Assembly (NCBI GenBank): GCA_020348185.1
Contig: CP070743.1
Coordinates: 1,956,640 to 1,978,183, forward strand
DNA length: 21,544 nt
Direction of reading: 5' to 3'
Source: Nitrospirota bacterium
GTDB taxonomy: Bacteria; Nitrospirota; Nitrospiria; Nitrospirales; UBA8639
In this document: one piece after another, positions 8,873 through 16,020 of the stretch
Layout: every line of letters starts with the position of its first letter
Numbering within the stretch: position 1 is the stretch's first letter
Translations under genes and position numbers: made by a program
The notes under the pieces: generated by a model
What the model was told of the DNA's origin: nothing
Database searches by the model: none
The model's input: the letters and a program-made list of their open reading frames with translations, nothing else

Positions 8873-9628
8873 TCAGGAAAGCAGGCGCACGCTAATGGTG
8901 CCTCTTGCCTCATTCGTTTTTTGATCAACCACGACGCCGGTATAGGTTGCCGCAGGCTGTTCCTCGGGAATCGTCAATGTCAGAACGGGGACGTTCAAGT
9001 CTCCGTCAATCCGGAATGAAACGTCAGTTAGAGGCGGAATATGGGGGTCCGGAGCATGTAAGGTATGCACCTGGAGGGCGGCTTGCATGAGATGCGGTCG
9101 CAGGTCCAGGGTCACTTGCGCCCGTTTTTGAGAAGCGATTTCAACAGCCACTTTCATGTTTTCGCCGTTAGCCCCCGGATTCGGTTCCTGATGGGCGCTT
9201 CCCGATTTCGCCTGGCCGTTACGACCGAGAACATTCGTGACAGTGGAAAGGAATTCCGGACTTCGCATGAGGGCCTCGACCGCATCAATCCAGAATCCGG
9301 ACAGGTCTCGATACAGTCGCAACATATCGCCGACGAGTTTCTCCCAGTCGTCCTCCTTCGAGTTGTCAGGGTGAGAACCGTTGCTGAGTTCTTCCGCCAC
9401 CCGTTGCCCCTGGCGGAGATATTTTTCGATGACCTCATACCCCAGTTTGACGCCATGTGTCACGACATCGTCCATTGATTCAGACGAGCTCGGCCCCTCG
9501 CTCTCAGTTTGCCCCGTATTTGATGCTGGTTCATTCCATGAATTTGATTGACGGAAGTACATGGTTGGGTTTCGGATCGGTCCTTTACGAACCGGATCCT
9601 TGCGGCGAAGCCGGTTGGGGTTACTCAT
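8873..9628 (-). CDS. Unrecognised 251-residue cluster protein
   Basis: I do not recognise a family. The first 50 residues are basic, then Ser/Gly-rich and probably disordered. Residues 52-135 look helical and amphipathic (VVTHGVKLGYEVIEKYLRQG, then a second helical stretch around WEKLVGDMLRLYRDL), faintly like phasin-type helical proteins. After a linker, residues 158-250 look beta-rich, ending with YTGVVVDQKTNEARGTISVRL, as in a small beta-sandwich. There is no signal peptide or membrane helix. The ATG at 9628 has AAGG upstream. It lies 44 bases after the FAD gene and 10 bases before the prenyl synthase start, so it is almost certainly co-transcribed. A scaffold or accessory role for the prenyl or flavin enzyme is possible but is only inference. 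Confidence 0.75.
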   Translation of the reverse strand: MSNPNRLRRKDPVRKGPIRNPTMYFRQSNSWNEPASNTGQTESEGPSSSESMDDVVTHGVKLGYEVIEKYLRQGQRVAEELSNGSHPDNSKEDDWEKLVGDMLRLYRDLSGFWIDAVEALMRSPEFLSTVTNVLGRNGQAKSGSAHQEPNPGANGENMKVAVEIASQKRAQVTLDLRPHLMQAALQVHTLHAPDPHIPPLTDVSFRIDGDLNVPVLTLTIPEEQPAATYTGVVVDQKTNEARGTISVRLLS

Positions 9629-9672
9629 AACAAGACCTTGTCAGTGACCCAGGGTAATAGACGTAACATCGC

Positions 9673-11877
9673 TTAAGGATGATCATAGCCAATGATATCC
9701 TCCAGTGAAGGCGACTGCCCGATCGCGTGAGCAGCGAGGCGGCCGGACATGACGGCGGCCTCCACACAACCCTCGTTGAATCCGCAGTCGGTCCAGTCTC
9801 CACAGATGGTCAGATTGTCGTAAGTATTATCCAGGGGTGAAATGCGGTACTTCAACGTCCCGGGTAATGCTAGGACGTAACGGTCCGTCGGGTTGATGTT
9901 TGCCCGCCAGTATTGGGAGTTAAACCGTTCCTGTGTCGGTTTCCTTGGTAATTTGGATGACGGTTTTTCCTTGGGATCCACCAGGAGGTCCCATCGAAAT
10001 TCCCCCACGCCTTTGACGGCCTTGGCCCAGAGGTGATGGACTTGGTTGTTCAAAAAATCGATGGCGTTTTGCCGCACCTCTTTATCTCGCTCACTCGGGT
10101 AATTTTCTGCGGAGCGATCTGGAGGCAGGGGAGGGTCCTCTAGGACGTTGCAGAAGTAGGCGAGTGACCGCGGTGGGCTTTCCCAGCTCTCCTCAGGGAT
10201 GCAGTGTCCCATGTCCGACCAGGTATCAAATGGTTTGACGAACGCCGATACGGTAACCGGCGGCTCGGTCCATCCCAGTTGCGACATATCCTCGCGCATC
10301 CAGATCTGGAATGCCTGCGTCGACACAGTTTTGACATTCTCGACCATGTCACGCCAGCGTTGGTCACGCGAAAGGATGTCTTTGCACACATAAGGAACAG
10401 CACCCACGCTCACTCCCAGAACAACAAAATCGAAATCCTGGCTTACCTTGAGAGTTCTGGACCCAATCTTGCGTCGATCCCAATGTGATTCAAAGTCCCA
10501 TTCCTCACGGCGCATTCGCTGGCCGTTGATGAGTTGTCTGTAGTCCGGCTGAGAAGGCCATGATGGAATTCCCTTGACCTCGACGAGGGGCTGGTACTCC
10601 GTTCCACCACGGATCTTTGCCTGGACATCAAATTCCAAGGACTCGACGTATGGCGTTTCTCCAGGAGACAAGTTTTCCGGGTCGACGAGATGGACGTTCT
10701 CCAGACGGTGGAAGAATTTGAAGGTCACTCCCCGCTTCTTCAAGACCTCGTAAAATGGGGCGAAGACGACGTCTCCCATCCCTGCACGCATTTTCCAAAA
10801 CATTGACCCGCGATAGGTGAAGAACATCCGGAGTGATCCGCGGAGCGCTTGCCCTGCGGCCAAACCTGGCCGGGTGGGGTCGCCTCCCTCGTAAGCCAGC
10901 GCAAGGTCGTAGAGACCACGCACAAAGGCTGAATTGAGGGAACGCTCCGAAGCGCCATTCTCCCGAAGCCACTCTCGGCAATCGTATTCATTGATCGCAT
11001 CGAGCCCACGGGGGTCATACAGCAGTCCCGATCGTACAAATCCGACTAGAATGGCGACAACCAAGTCGATAATCTCCCACTTGTAGCGGAGTTCGTCATC
11101 ATCGGTGACAACCTCTTCAAACCGACCTCGCACATTTGAAGCGATGTTCTCGATAAAGGTTAAGAGCATATTATCGGGGTAAGTGGGAAGCGACTTCATA
11201 GCGACTTCCAGAATAGCTAGGGCCTCAATGAGTCCCGCCATGGTTGAAAGGTACCCATACTTCACAAGCCGCATCATACTTTCCATCAAAGCCTCTGAAG
11301 ACGATTCACCATTCACATTTCCCGATTCGGTCGTACCTGTAGCTTTCTGCGATTCCTGGCCTTCTCTCGAATCCGGCCCCAAACGAGTTTGAACCCCAAG
11401 CAGCAGAGAGCGCAGGAGGGCCACCGTATGGGCGAGGTAACTGCTCATGGTAAAGGGATTATGTGTGGTAAGCGGATCCCCGGGTAATCCTTCACCGGGC
11501 GGAAAGAAGGCTGTCCACGTCAGCCAGCCTCCTTTTCGAGATTCATCGGCCATGCCGACATGAGGGTCAGGAAAGAAGGCGTCACGCCAATCAGCAAATC
11601 GGCAGGTTCGAGGATCACGACCAAGTTCTTTATAGCATTCCCGCATCAGCCGGAACGCGTTCTCATAAAAACCTTGCCAAATATGAAGACCGTGCTCCTC
11701 GATCCGGTCAGCTGGCCCCCGACCAGAGGCTCCCTTTCCCCCAAGCCGCCATCCCATCTGATAGATGGTGACATGGTACTGACCCTTGAGTTCAGGTCGC
11801 GTGAGTTCGAATGCGGTCGCCATAGAAGCACACCCTCCGCCAATGATTGCGACTTCTATAGGTTTTCCCTTTGCCAT
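9673..11877 (-). CDS. FAD-dependent desaturase-like oxidoreductase (phytoene desaturase / amine oxidase fold)
   Basis: A 734-residue flavoprotein. The N-terminal FAD-binding segment is VAIIGGGCASMATAFELT (9-26), followed by GWRLGGKGASGR (42-53) and EHGLHIWQGFYENAFRLM (61-78). The C-terminal FAD-contact segment is ICGDWTDCGFNEGCVEAAVMSGR (about 691-713). This layout is that of the NAD(P)-binding Rossmann/phytoene desaturase and hydroxysqualene dehydroxylase-like group. The third glycine of the usual GxGxxG is serine. The protein is longer than classical phytoene desaturases (about 500 residues), with long inserts in the middle, including a Ser/Gly/Glu-rich stretch around 170-195. It lies 48 bases after idi and 44 before the unknown gene. 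Isoprenoid desaturation, dehydroxylation or isomerisation is likely from context; the exact substrate is unknown. Confidence 0.85.
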   Translation of the reverse strand: MAKGKPIEVAIIGGGCASMATAFELTRPELKGQYHVTIYQMGWRLGGKGASGRGPADRIEEHGLHIWQGFYENAFRLMRECYKELGRDPRTCRFADWRDAFFPDPHVGMADESRKGGWLTWTAFFPPGEGLPGDPLTTHNPFTMSSYLAHTVALLRSLLLGVQTRLGPDSREGQESQKATGTTESGNVNGESSSEALMESMMRLVKYGYLSTMAGLIEALAILEVAMKSLPTYPDNMLLTFIENIASNVRGRFEEVVTDDDELRYKWEIIDLVVAILVGFVRSGLLYDPRGLDAINEYDCREWLRENGASERSLNSAFVRGLYDLALAYEGGDPTRPGLAAGQALRGSLRMFFTYRGSMFWKMRAGMGDVVFAPFYEVLKKRGVTFKFFHRLENVHLVDPENLSPGETPYVESLEFDVQAKIRGGTEYQPLVEVKGIPSWPSQPDYRQLINGQRMRREEWDFESHWDRRKIGSRTLKVSQDFDFVVLGVSVGAVPYVCKDILSRDQRWRDMVENVKTVSTQAFQIWMREDMSQLGWTEPPVTVSAFVKPFDTWSDMGHCIPEESWESPPRSLAYFCNVLEDPPLPPDRSAENYPSERDKEVRQNAIDFLNNQVHHLWAKAVKGVGEFRWDLLVDPKEKPSSKLPRKPTQERFNSQYWRANINPTDRYVLALPGTLKYRISPLDNTYDNLTICGDWTDCGFNEGCVEAAVMSGRLAAHAIGQSPSLEDIIGYDHP

Positions 11878-11925
11878 ATGTTTCAGTGCCTAGAAGGTCG
11901 AGGCTGCGGGAGGCATCTCCTTGTC

Positions 11926-12444
11926 TCAAACGGGTTCAACATGTGCGAGGAAATTCTGGAAACATTTTCTGAACCAGGGTGTATACACATTGGGATTCTT
12001 CTCAAGCTCCTCATCTACTTGGTTGAGAGGGACAAACGCCCATTCGTCCACTTCTAAGGCGTTGGGATGAACCGAGCCGTTGTAATAACCCACGAAGACA
12101 TAATCCAGCTCGTGCTCGCCCCAGTTTTTGTCGTATTGGGCCATATACTGGAATTTAAATAGGAAATCAATCTTACAGGCAAAGCCTAACTCTTCTTCCA
12201 GTCTCCTTTGGGCAGCGACCGCTACCGGTTCTTGGGGTCTGGGGTGAGAGCAGCAGGAGTTAGACCAGAATCCGGGCCATGTCTTTTTTTCTAAGTTTCT
12301 CTTTTGTATTAGCAATTGCCCTTTGGCATTGAGGATGAAAACGGAAAATGCCCTGTGGAGCTGGGGTGGGGACATGTGCGCGGCAAACTTCTCTTCCAAT
12401 CCAATCTCATTATCCTGTTCATCAACTAACACGACGTATTCCAT
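11926..12444 (-). CDS. idi: Isopentenyl-diphosphate delta-isomerase, type I
   Basis: A 172-residue Nudix-fold enzyme that interconverts IPP and DMAPP, the starter for prenyl chains. NSCCSHPRP at 62-70 aligns with NSVCGHPQ of the E. coli enzyme, giving catalytic C65. RRLEEELGF (80-88) is the Nudix helix, and WGEHELDYVF (108-117) supplies the E110/E112 pair corresponding to the metal and catalytic glutamates. HRAFSVFILN near 30-39 and TWPGFWSN near 55-62 are also conserved. Length is close to the roughly 180 of bacterial type I enzymes. No clear ribosome site precedes the ATG, although the start of homology supports it. Upstream is a 778-base gap; downstream, 48 bases away, is the FAD gene. The isomerase marks this cluster as isoprenoid-producing. 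Confidence 0.93.
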   Translation of the reverse strand: MEYVVLVDEQDNEIGLEEKFAAHMSPPQLHRAFSVFILNAKGQLLIQKRNLEKKTWPGFWSNSCCSHPRPQEPVAVAAQRRLEEELGFACKIDFLFKFQYMAQYDKNWGEHELDYVFVGYYNGSVHPNALEVDEWAFVPLNQVDEELEKNPNVYTPWFRKCFQNFLAHVEPV

Positions 12445-12600
12445 AATATTTAGAAGGAAAGGCTCAAAATGTTAGTCGCGGTCATGAAATCCGATTTGCG
12501 TTTTGCAGCCATGATTGACTGGCTTAATATTGTTTGAGGTAATTTCTCGAGTTCGGGGGCATCTGAGTTGGGCCCGCATTAATTATTGTCCCCCCTTAGT

Positions 12601-12630
12601 TGGGCGCCGAATTATCTCACAATTCGCCCA
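12601..12630. repeat. Bulged inverted repeat upstream of idi
   Basis: TGGGCG plus GAATT-type bases on the left pair with AATTCGCCCA on the right: ten base pairs with a three-base bulge in the left arm and a 7-base loop. No T-run follows in either direction, so an operator or RNA structure is more likely than a terminator. Confidence 0.5.
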
Positions 12631-12879
12631 TATTTGAATAGGAGAAATGCGCAGATTATTTCAATTGGCCCCATGGATGTGCCAATAAAATTTTACATTG
12701 GTGTAAGACCTCATGCCCTGAGCCTTGATTTTGTTCCATAATTTTTTCTTCGAAAAATTGAGTAACGTCGTCCGGCTTCATTCAGATCGTCCGATGCCTG
12801 ACTCAATGGTCAGCCGTTATTTAAAGAGGTTCATCGGCGTTTCTACCCAAAAAGGAGCAAACCTCGTACCATCTTGTAA

Positions 12880-12969
12880 GGGGGAGTTTTAGTTTCTATC
12901 CGGATTATTGAGAAGCCTTCTTGGATTGGCAAATACAAGGACAATGTTCTACATATCAATAACTCCCCC
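12880..12969. repeat. Long-range 9-base inverted repeat closing a 90-base segment
   Basis: GGGGGAGTT at 12880-12888 is the exact reverse complement of AACTCCCCC at 12961-12969. The 72 bases between contain smaller self-complementary stretches. The right arm also forms a local hairpin with GGAGTT (12961-12966 with 12975-12980), followed by TTTTCCTTTT, so the two pairings are mutually exclusive on a plus-strand transcript. It could be a small structured RNA, a switch-like terminator or a decayed mobile end. It does not fold as a tRNA. Confidence 0.4.
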
Positions 12970-12989
12970 CTGCCGGAGTTTTCCTTTTG
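12961..12989 (+). terminator. Possible plus-strand hairpin with T-run
   Basis: AACTCC (12961-12966) pairs with GGAGTT (12975-12980) around an 8-base loop, and TTCCTTTT follows. The form is like an intrinsic terminator reading plus, yet no plus-strand gene is recognised upstream. It is meaningful only if a small RNA is made from this gap. Confidence 0.25.
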
Positions 12990-13222
12990 GCACCCCCTAG
13001 GTTCTTCAATGAGATACAGGTAGTATGTGAAAAGATAACGTCGCTTCCAAAAAACAATCGGTGCCAGAAAGAATTTGGTCTTCAGAACCTCCAGGGTAGG
13101 CAACCCCAATTTCAGAATGAGGGGCTGTGAAGCACAGGGAAATGCAAAAACTACAGTAGGGGAGGAAATCGGCAGGTCAAAAGAAAAATCCCAGACTTTA
13201 CCAAGCAGAAAGGACTAGTTCA

Positions 13223-14671
13223 CTATATCTGGGTGGATCGTGGCGGTATATTCGACAGAAGTTGGTACAGGTCACTTTGCTTCTCATTCACCTCGGAGGC
13301 CCAGGCCTGAAACCATTCGTAATCACTGACGAGATGACGGAAAACGTCTAACTCCCAGTTAAACCAGTCAACCCCGCACCTTAATGTATCCAAAACGGTA
13401 TCGTGTTTTCCGATATTGAAGGCTTCCATCCAAAAGGATGGGCCATGTAGCAGAGACTTGAGGACAATGTCGGGTGAAAAGCCCTCACGGTTGGGGACGA
13501 GACCTGCCATAATGCCACCGATTTTTAATGCGTAATTTTCGTCACGCAGAGCGGTCATTCCCATTACCCGAAAGGACTGAATCCAAAACTTGAGGAGGTA
13601 CCGATTCCGGATAAGTGAGACAACAAGGTCTGAGACTTTGAGGTCAGGATCCCAACGTTCTCTCCAGCGACGCTCATAGGTGGACAGGGTGTTCACACTA
13701 AAATCACCTCGATCGAAAGCCATTTGTAGGGTCTCGAATCCCAATTCCGCACTTTCTAGCGCCAGAGGAATACCCTCGCCGGATATGGGATCAACAAAGC
13801 ATGCCGCTTCTCCAATCAGTAATCCCCGTTCAAAATAGTTCTGACGAGCCCCGCCGTAGGATTTGATCGCCCAACCTTTGGGGGCCTCGATCTCCACCGC
13901 TTTTCCAGTTCTTTTCGCTAGTGATTTGACGAAGATCTCAAACTTTTTGAAAAAGTCTTTCACACTGATGTGATGTTTGGACAGCGTCTCCTTGACCATG
14001 CCCACTCCGACGTTGCTCAGGTCCCCGCGAACTGGGAAGATCCAGCCGAATCCTGGGAAAAAATCTTCGTCCACGAAAAGAATGGCTTCTGTGGAAGCGA
14101 GTCCACGGCAATAGCCACGAATCGATGGAAAAATATAGCGGGCGTCATTCATCGCAAGATCAGCGAATCTGGCAACGACAGAATTAGCCCCGTCGGCGCC
14201 AACAATGACTCGTCCGACGAAGCGTCTCTTCCGGCGACCTTCTTGTGCCTCGACATTCACCATGCGTGGAGTAGTGTGAAAGCCAAGCACCTGACATCCT
14301 TCGATTGTGACAGCTCCGGCTTTCTGGGCTCTCCGAAAAAGGATTTCGTCAAGTTCATTTCTAGGAATGGCATGGGCAAAGGGGAGATAGCTGGGAAGGC
14401 GGGGAAGAGCACCTTCATAGAGTTGGCTGCCGTTGAGGTGAACCGACACTCGCTGGATCGGCGTATAGCCCCGTTGAGCGATCTCTTCGTAGCAGCCGAG
14501 CTTCTCAAGGTAGAAGAGACCCTTGGGGCTGACGAAATCCCCGCACACTTTGTCTCGGGGAAAGACCCCCTTTTCCAGCAAAAGGACGGAATACCCCTCC
14601 TGGGCGAGGTGGGTCGCCATCGCACTGCCGGCGGGACCTGCCCCAATGACGATCACGTCGTGAATTTTCAT
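13223..14671 (-). CDS. Geranylgeranyl-reductase-family FAD-dependent oxidoreductase
   Basis: A 482-residue flavoprotein. HDVIVIGAGPAGSAMATHLA at 4-23 is the N-terminal FAD motif (GAGPAG), FPRDKVCGDFVSPKG at 37-51 is the family's conserved cysteine/glycine stretch, VGADGANS at 157-164 is the middle motif, and LLIGEAACFVDPISGEGI at 284-301 is the second FAD motif, here with GEAA in place of the more usual GDAA. The family includes geranylgeranyl reductases, which saturate prenyl double bonds, and also other monooxygenase-like enzymes. The frame can be extended to a GTG at 14698, but the ATG at 14671 puts the FAD strand at the usual distance from the N-terminus and has GGGAAAG upstream. The leader contains a CCTGC/GCAGG hairpin at 14713-14727. 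It fits the prenyl synthase of the cluster, though the product is not proven. Confidence 0.88.
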   Translation of the reverse strand: MKIHDVIVIGAGPAGSAMATHLAQEGYSVLLLEKGVFPRDKVCGDFVSPKGLFYLEKLGCYEEIAQRGYTPIQRVSVHLNGSQLYEGALPRLPSYLPFAHAIPRNELDEILFRRAQKAGAVTIEGCQVLGFHTTPRMVNVEAQEGRRKRRFVGRVIVGADGANSVVARFADLAMNDARYIFPSIRGYCRGLASTEAILFVDEDFFPGFGWIFPVRGDLSNVGVGMVKETLSKHHISVKDFFKKFEIFVKSLAKRTGKAVEIEAPKGWAIKSYGGARQNYFERGLLIGEAACFVDPISGEGIPLALESAELGFETLQMAFDRGDFSVNTLSTYERRWRERWDPDLKVSDLVVSLIRNRYLLKFWIQSFRVMGMTALRDENYALKIGGIMAGLVPNREGFSPDIVLKSLLHGPSFWMEAFNIGKHDTVLDTLRCGVDWFNWELDVFRHLVSDYEWFQAWASEVNEKQSDLYQLLSNIPPRSTQI

Positions 14672-14847
14672 GGCAAGGTCTTTCCCATAGGGACTCACAC
14701 AATTGCGACGGGCCTGCTATTGGCAGGTAAGGTATTTGAATCTTGGAGTATGATTTCTTTTGCGATCTGACCCCCGGAACCTTTCAAGCTGTTTCACTAG
14801 GGGACGCCTCTCCAGATGGTGTGGAGAAAAACTTGTTACTAGAATAT

Positions 14848-15198
14848 TTAATTAAAAGCCAGAAACCGATCGCATCCGTTGATGATATTGGATAAGATCA
14901 CAAGGCCGCAAAAATTCACTTCTTTTCCGTAACCGTCCGTAGAGATCTTGTGCTGCTGGCACCCATAGGCGCACACAAAAAATTTCACACCCGAAGAGGC
15001 TAAGTTCAGCATTCGAGTATTGTGTAAATTTTTCACACCTTCATCGATCAAATACAGATAGACCTCGACGCCAGCCGCCAGCGCTTCCTCGCTGAGTCTC
15101 GTAACGGTATGGGCATGGGGATGCTCCGGTGGCCGGGATAGTAAAAGGCCAAGTTTCTTCTTTTTCAAGGATTCGTTGGGAGTTGAGGTCTGGTTCAT
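14848..15198 (-). CDS. DsrE-family-like small protein
   Basis: A 116-residue soluble protein resembling the DsrE/peroxiredoxin-related fold. KKLGLLLSRPPEHPHAHTVT opens the Rossmann-like core, AAGVEVYLYLIDEGV is the typical second strand and loop, and GVKFFVCAYGCQQHKI contains C76 and C80; further cysteines are C97 and C109. Family members bind or relay sulfur in the Dsr/Tus systems, but many relatives have no known role, and no other sulfur-relay gene is nearby. The frame extends to a TTG at 15210; the ATG at 15198 is preferred. A sigma70-like promoter lies just upstream at 15231-15260, making this the probable first gene of the minus-strand run. No T-run terminator was seen before the next gene. 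Confidence 0.75.
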   Translation of the reverse strand: MNQTSTPNESLKKKKLGLLLSRPPEHPHAHTVTRLSEEALAAGVEVYLYLIDEGVKNLHNTRMLNLASSGVKFFVCAYGCQQHKISTDGYGKEVNFCGLVILSNIINGCDRFLAFN

Positions 15199-15230
15199 AG
15201 GATTTCTCAATATGACAGATAGTGTGTATC

Positions 15231-15260
15231 AATCTAGGAGGACGGTTAGAATTCTGTCAA
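15231..15260 (-). promoter_or_regulatory. Sigma70-like promoter for the DsrE-like gene
   Basis: Reading minus, TTGACA (15260-15255) is followed after 18 bases by TAGATT (15236-15231). The -35 is perfect and the -10 matches four of six. The start ATG lies about 30 bases further on. It stands back to back with the plus-strand promoter at 15293. Confidence 0.5.
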
Positions 15261-15292
15261 GGCCCGGACCGCCTGATAAGGTGATCCATTGC

Positions 15293-15322
15293 TTGACGGG
15301 GTTTTTGGGCCACTTCTATAAT
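15293..15322 (+). promoter_or_regulatory. Sigma70-like promoter for the moaC operon
   Basis: TTGACG (15293-15298) and TATAAT (15317-15322) are separated by 18 bases: five of six and six of six matches to the sigma70 consensus. It would give a leader of roughly 155 bases before moaC. The leader contains the stem-loop at 15346-15375. Confidence 0.6.
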
Positions 15323-15345
15323 TAATCCCTTGAAAAACCCAAAAT

Positions 15346-15375
15346 ATTCATTAGCCAGACTCCTGCTAATTGAAT
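15346..15375 (+). promoter_or_regulatory. Stem-loop in the moaC leader
   Basis: ATTCATTAGC (15346-15355) pairs with GCTAATTGAAT (15365-15375): ten base pairs with one bulged A and a 9-base loop. It lies about 25 bases after the -10 box and 110 before moaC. It is AT-rich, without a T-run, so it is not a terminator. It does not look like the larger, multi-helix Moco riboswitch. Confidence 0.45.
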
Positions 15376-15485
15376 GGTTTACCAATGATACATGGGGAAG
15401 TATGAAAAAGCCGCCCCTTCCTTTATAATCAAAGGGTCAGCAGGGGGGGCTGGTCCAACAAGATCGCAAAGTCAAAGGGGTGTCC

Positions 15486-15980
15486 ATGGCAGAACTGACG
15501 CATTTTAATGAATCCGGGCGGGCTCGGATGGTTGATGTAACTCATAAAGCTTCCAATGAGCGAGTGGCCAGTGCCAAAGGAAAGGTCTATGTCCTTCCTG
15601 AAACCCTTGAAAAAATTCAGAAGGGCCGGATTGCGAAAGGGGATGTCTTGGCTGTGGCTCAAGTTGCCGGCGTGATGGGAGCCAAGCAAACTCCTCATCT
15701 CATCCCTATGTGTCATCCGCTCTTTCTGTCAAGTGTCGATGTGGACTTTAAAGAGGATCCCCAACCGGATGGGGATGGTAGATCTGCCATCACGATAACT
15801 GCCACGGTGAAAACCAATAGCGCGACGGGGGTCGAGATGGAAGCGATGATGGCGGTGTCCGTCGCGGCCTTAACGATCTATGATATGTGTAAGGCGGTGG
15901 ATAAAGGAATCAGTTTTGGTGACATGTACCTTCTGAGCAAAACAGGAGGCAAGTCGGGAACGTACACGAGGCCTGAATAG
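15486..15980 (+). CDS. moaC: Cyclic pyranopterin monophosphate synthase MoaC
   Basis: A 164-residue enzyme of molybdenum cofactor synthesis that turns the MoaA product (3',8-cyclo-GTP) into cyclic pyranopterin monophosphate. MVDVTHK at 15-21, the conserved MCHPL at 75-79, and EMEAMMAVSVAALTIYDMCK at 117-136 are all present, with catalytic D133 and K136 corresponding to E. coli D128 and K131. The tail LLSKTGGKSG is typical. A GTG in frame at 15480 is possible, but AAAGGGG at 15475-15481 is well placed for the ATG at 15486. It is the first gene of the moaC-moaD-moaE-moaA run. Confidence 0.96.
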   Translation: MAELTHFNESGRARMVDVTHKASNERVASAKGKVYVLPETLEKIQKGRIAKGDVLAVAQVAGVMGAKQTPHLIPMCHPLFLSSVDVDFKEDPQPDGDGRSAITITATVKTNSATGVEMEAMMAVSVAALTIYDMCKAVDKGISFGDMYLLSKTGGKSGTYTRPE

Positions 15981-16020
15981 GATTATCAACAAGACACTTC
16001 GTCTCTCTTCCACCTTGGTT

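Larger units (their letters stand above)
12445..13222. other. 778-base non-coding gap with several inverted repeats
   Basis: No convincing gene lies here on either strand. The longest frame, 88 residues on the minus strand (12843-13109), starts at TTG and has an unlikely composition. The stretch contains several inverted repeats: 12601-12630, ATTGGC/GCCAAT at 12664-12669 and 12681-12686, TTACA-TTGG-TGTAA at 12693-12706, the 9-base pair at 12880/12969, and CTGTG-AAG-CACAG at 13125-13137. It lies between the reductase gene and idi, so it should hold idi promoter and operator elements. I could not find a convincing -35/-10 pair. Confidence 0.6.

Noticed and set aside
12469..12537. A 22-residue plus-strand frame after AGAAGGAAAGG, near the idi start
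   Set aside because: The ribosome site is good by chance standards, but the frame is very short and points away from any gene, so it cannot be supported.
12880..12969. Possible tRNA, because of the 9-base closing stem and a length of 90
   Set aside because: There is no T-arm (GGTTCGA-like) sequence, no anticodon arm at the right place and no CCA-like 3' end.
12843..13109. An 88-residue minus-strand frame in the gap before idi
   Set aside because: It starts at TTG, has no ribosome site, and spans the 9-base inverted repeat. The sequence resembles no known protein.
14809..14827. TCTCCA/TGGAGA hairpin as a terminator after the DsrE-like gene
   Set aside because: On the minus strand the T-run precedes the stem rather than following it, so it does not fit an intrinsic terminator.
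15424..15429. A second TATAAT nearer moaC
   Set aside because: No acceptable -35 lies 16-18 bases upstream, while the TTGACG/TATAAT pair at 15293-15322 is far better.
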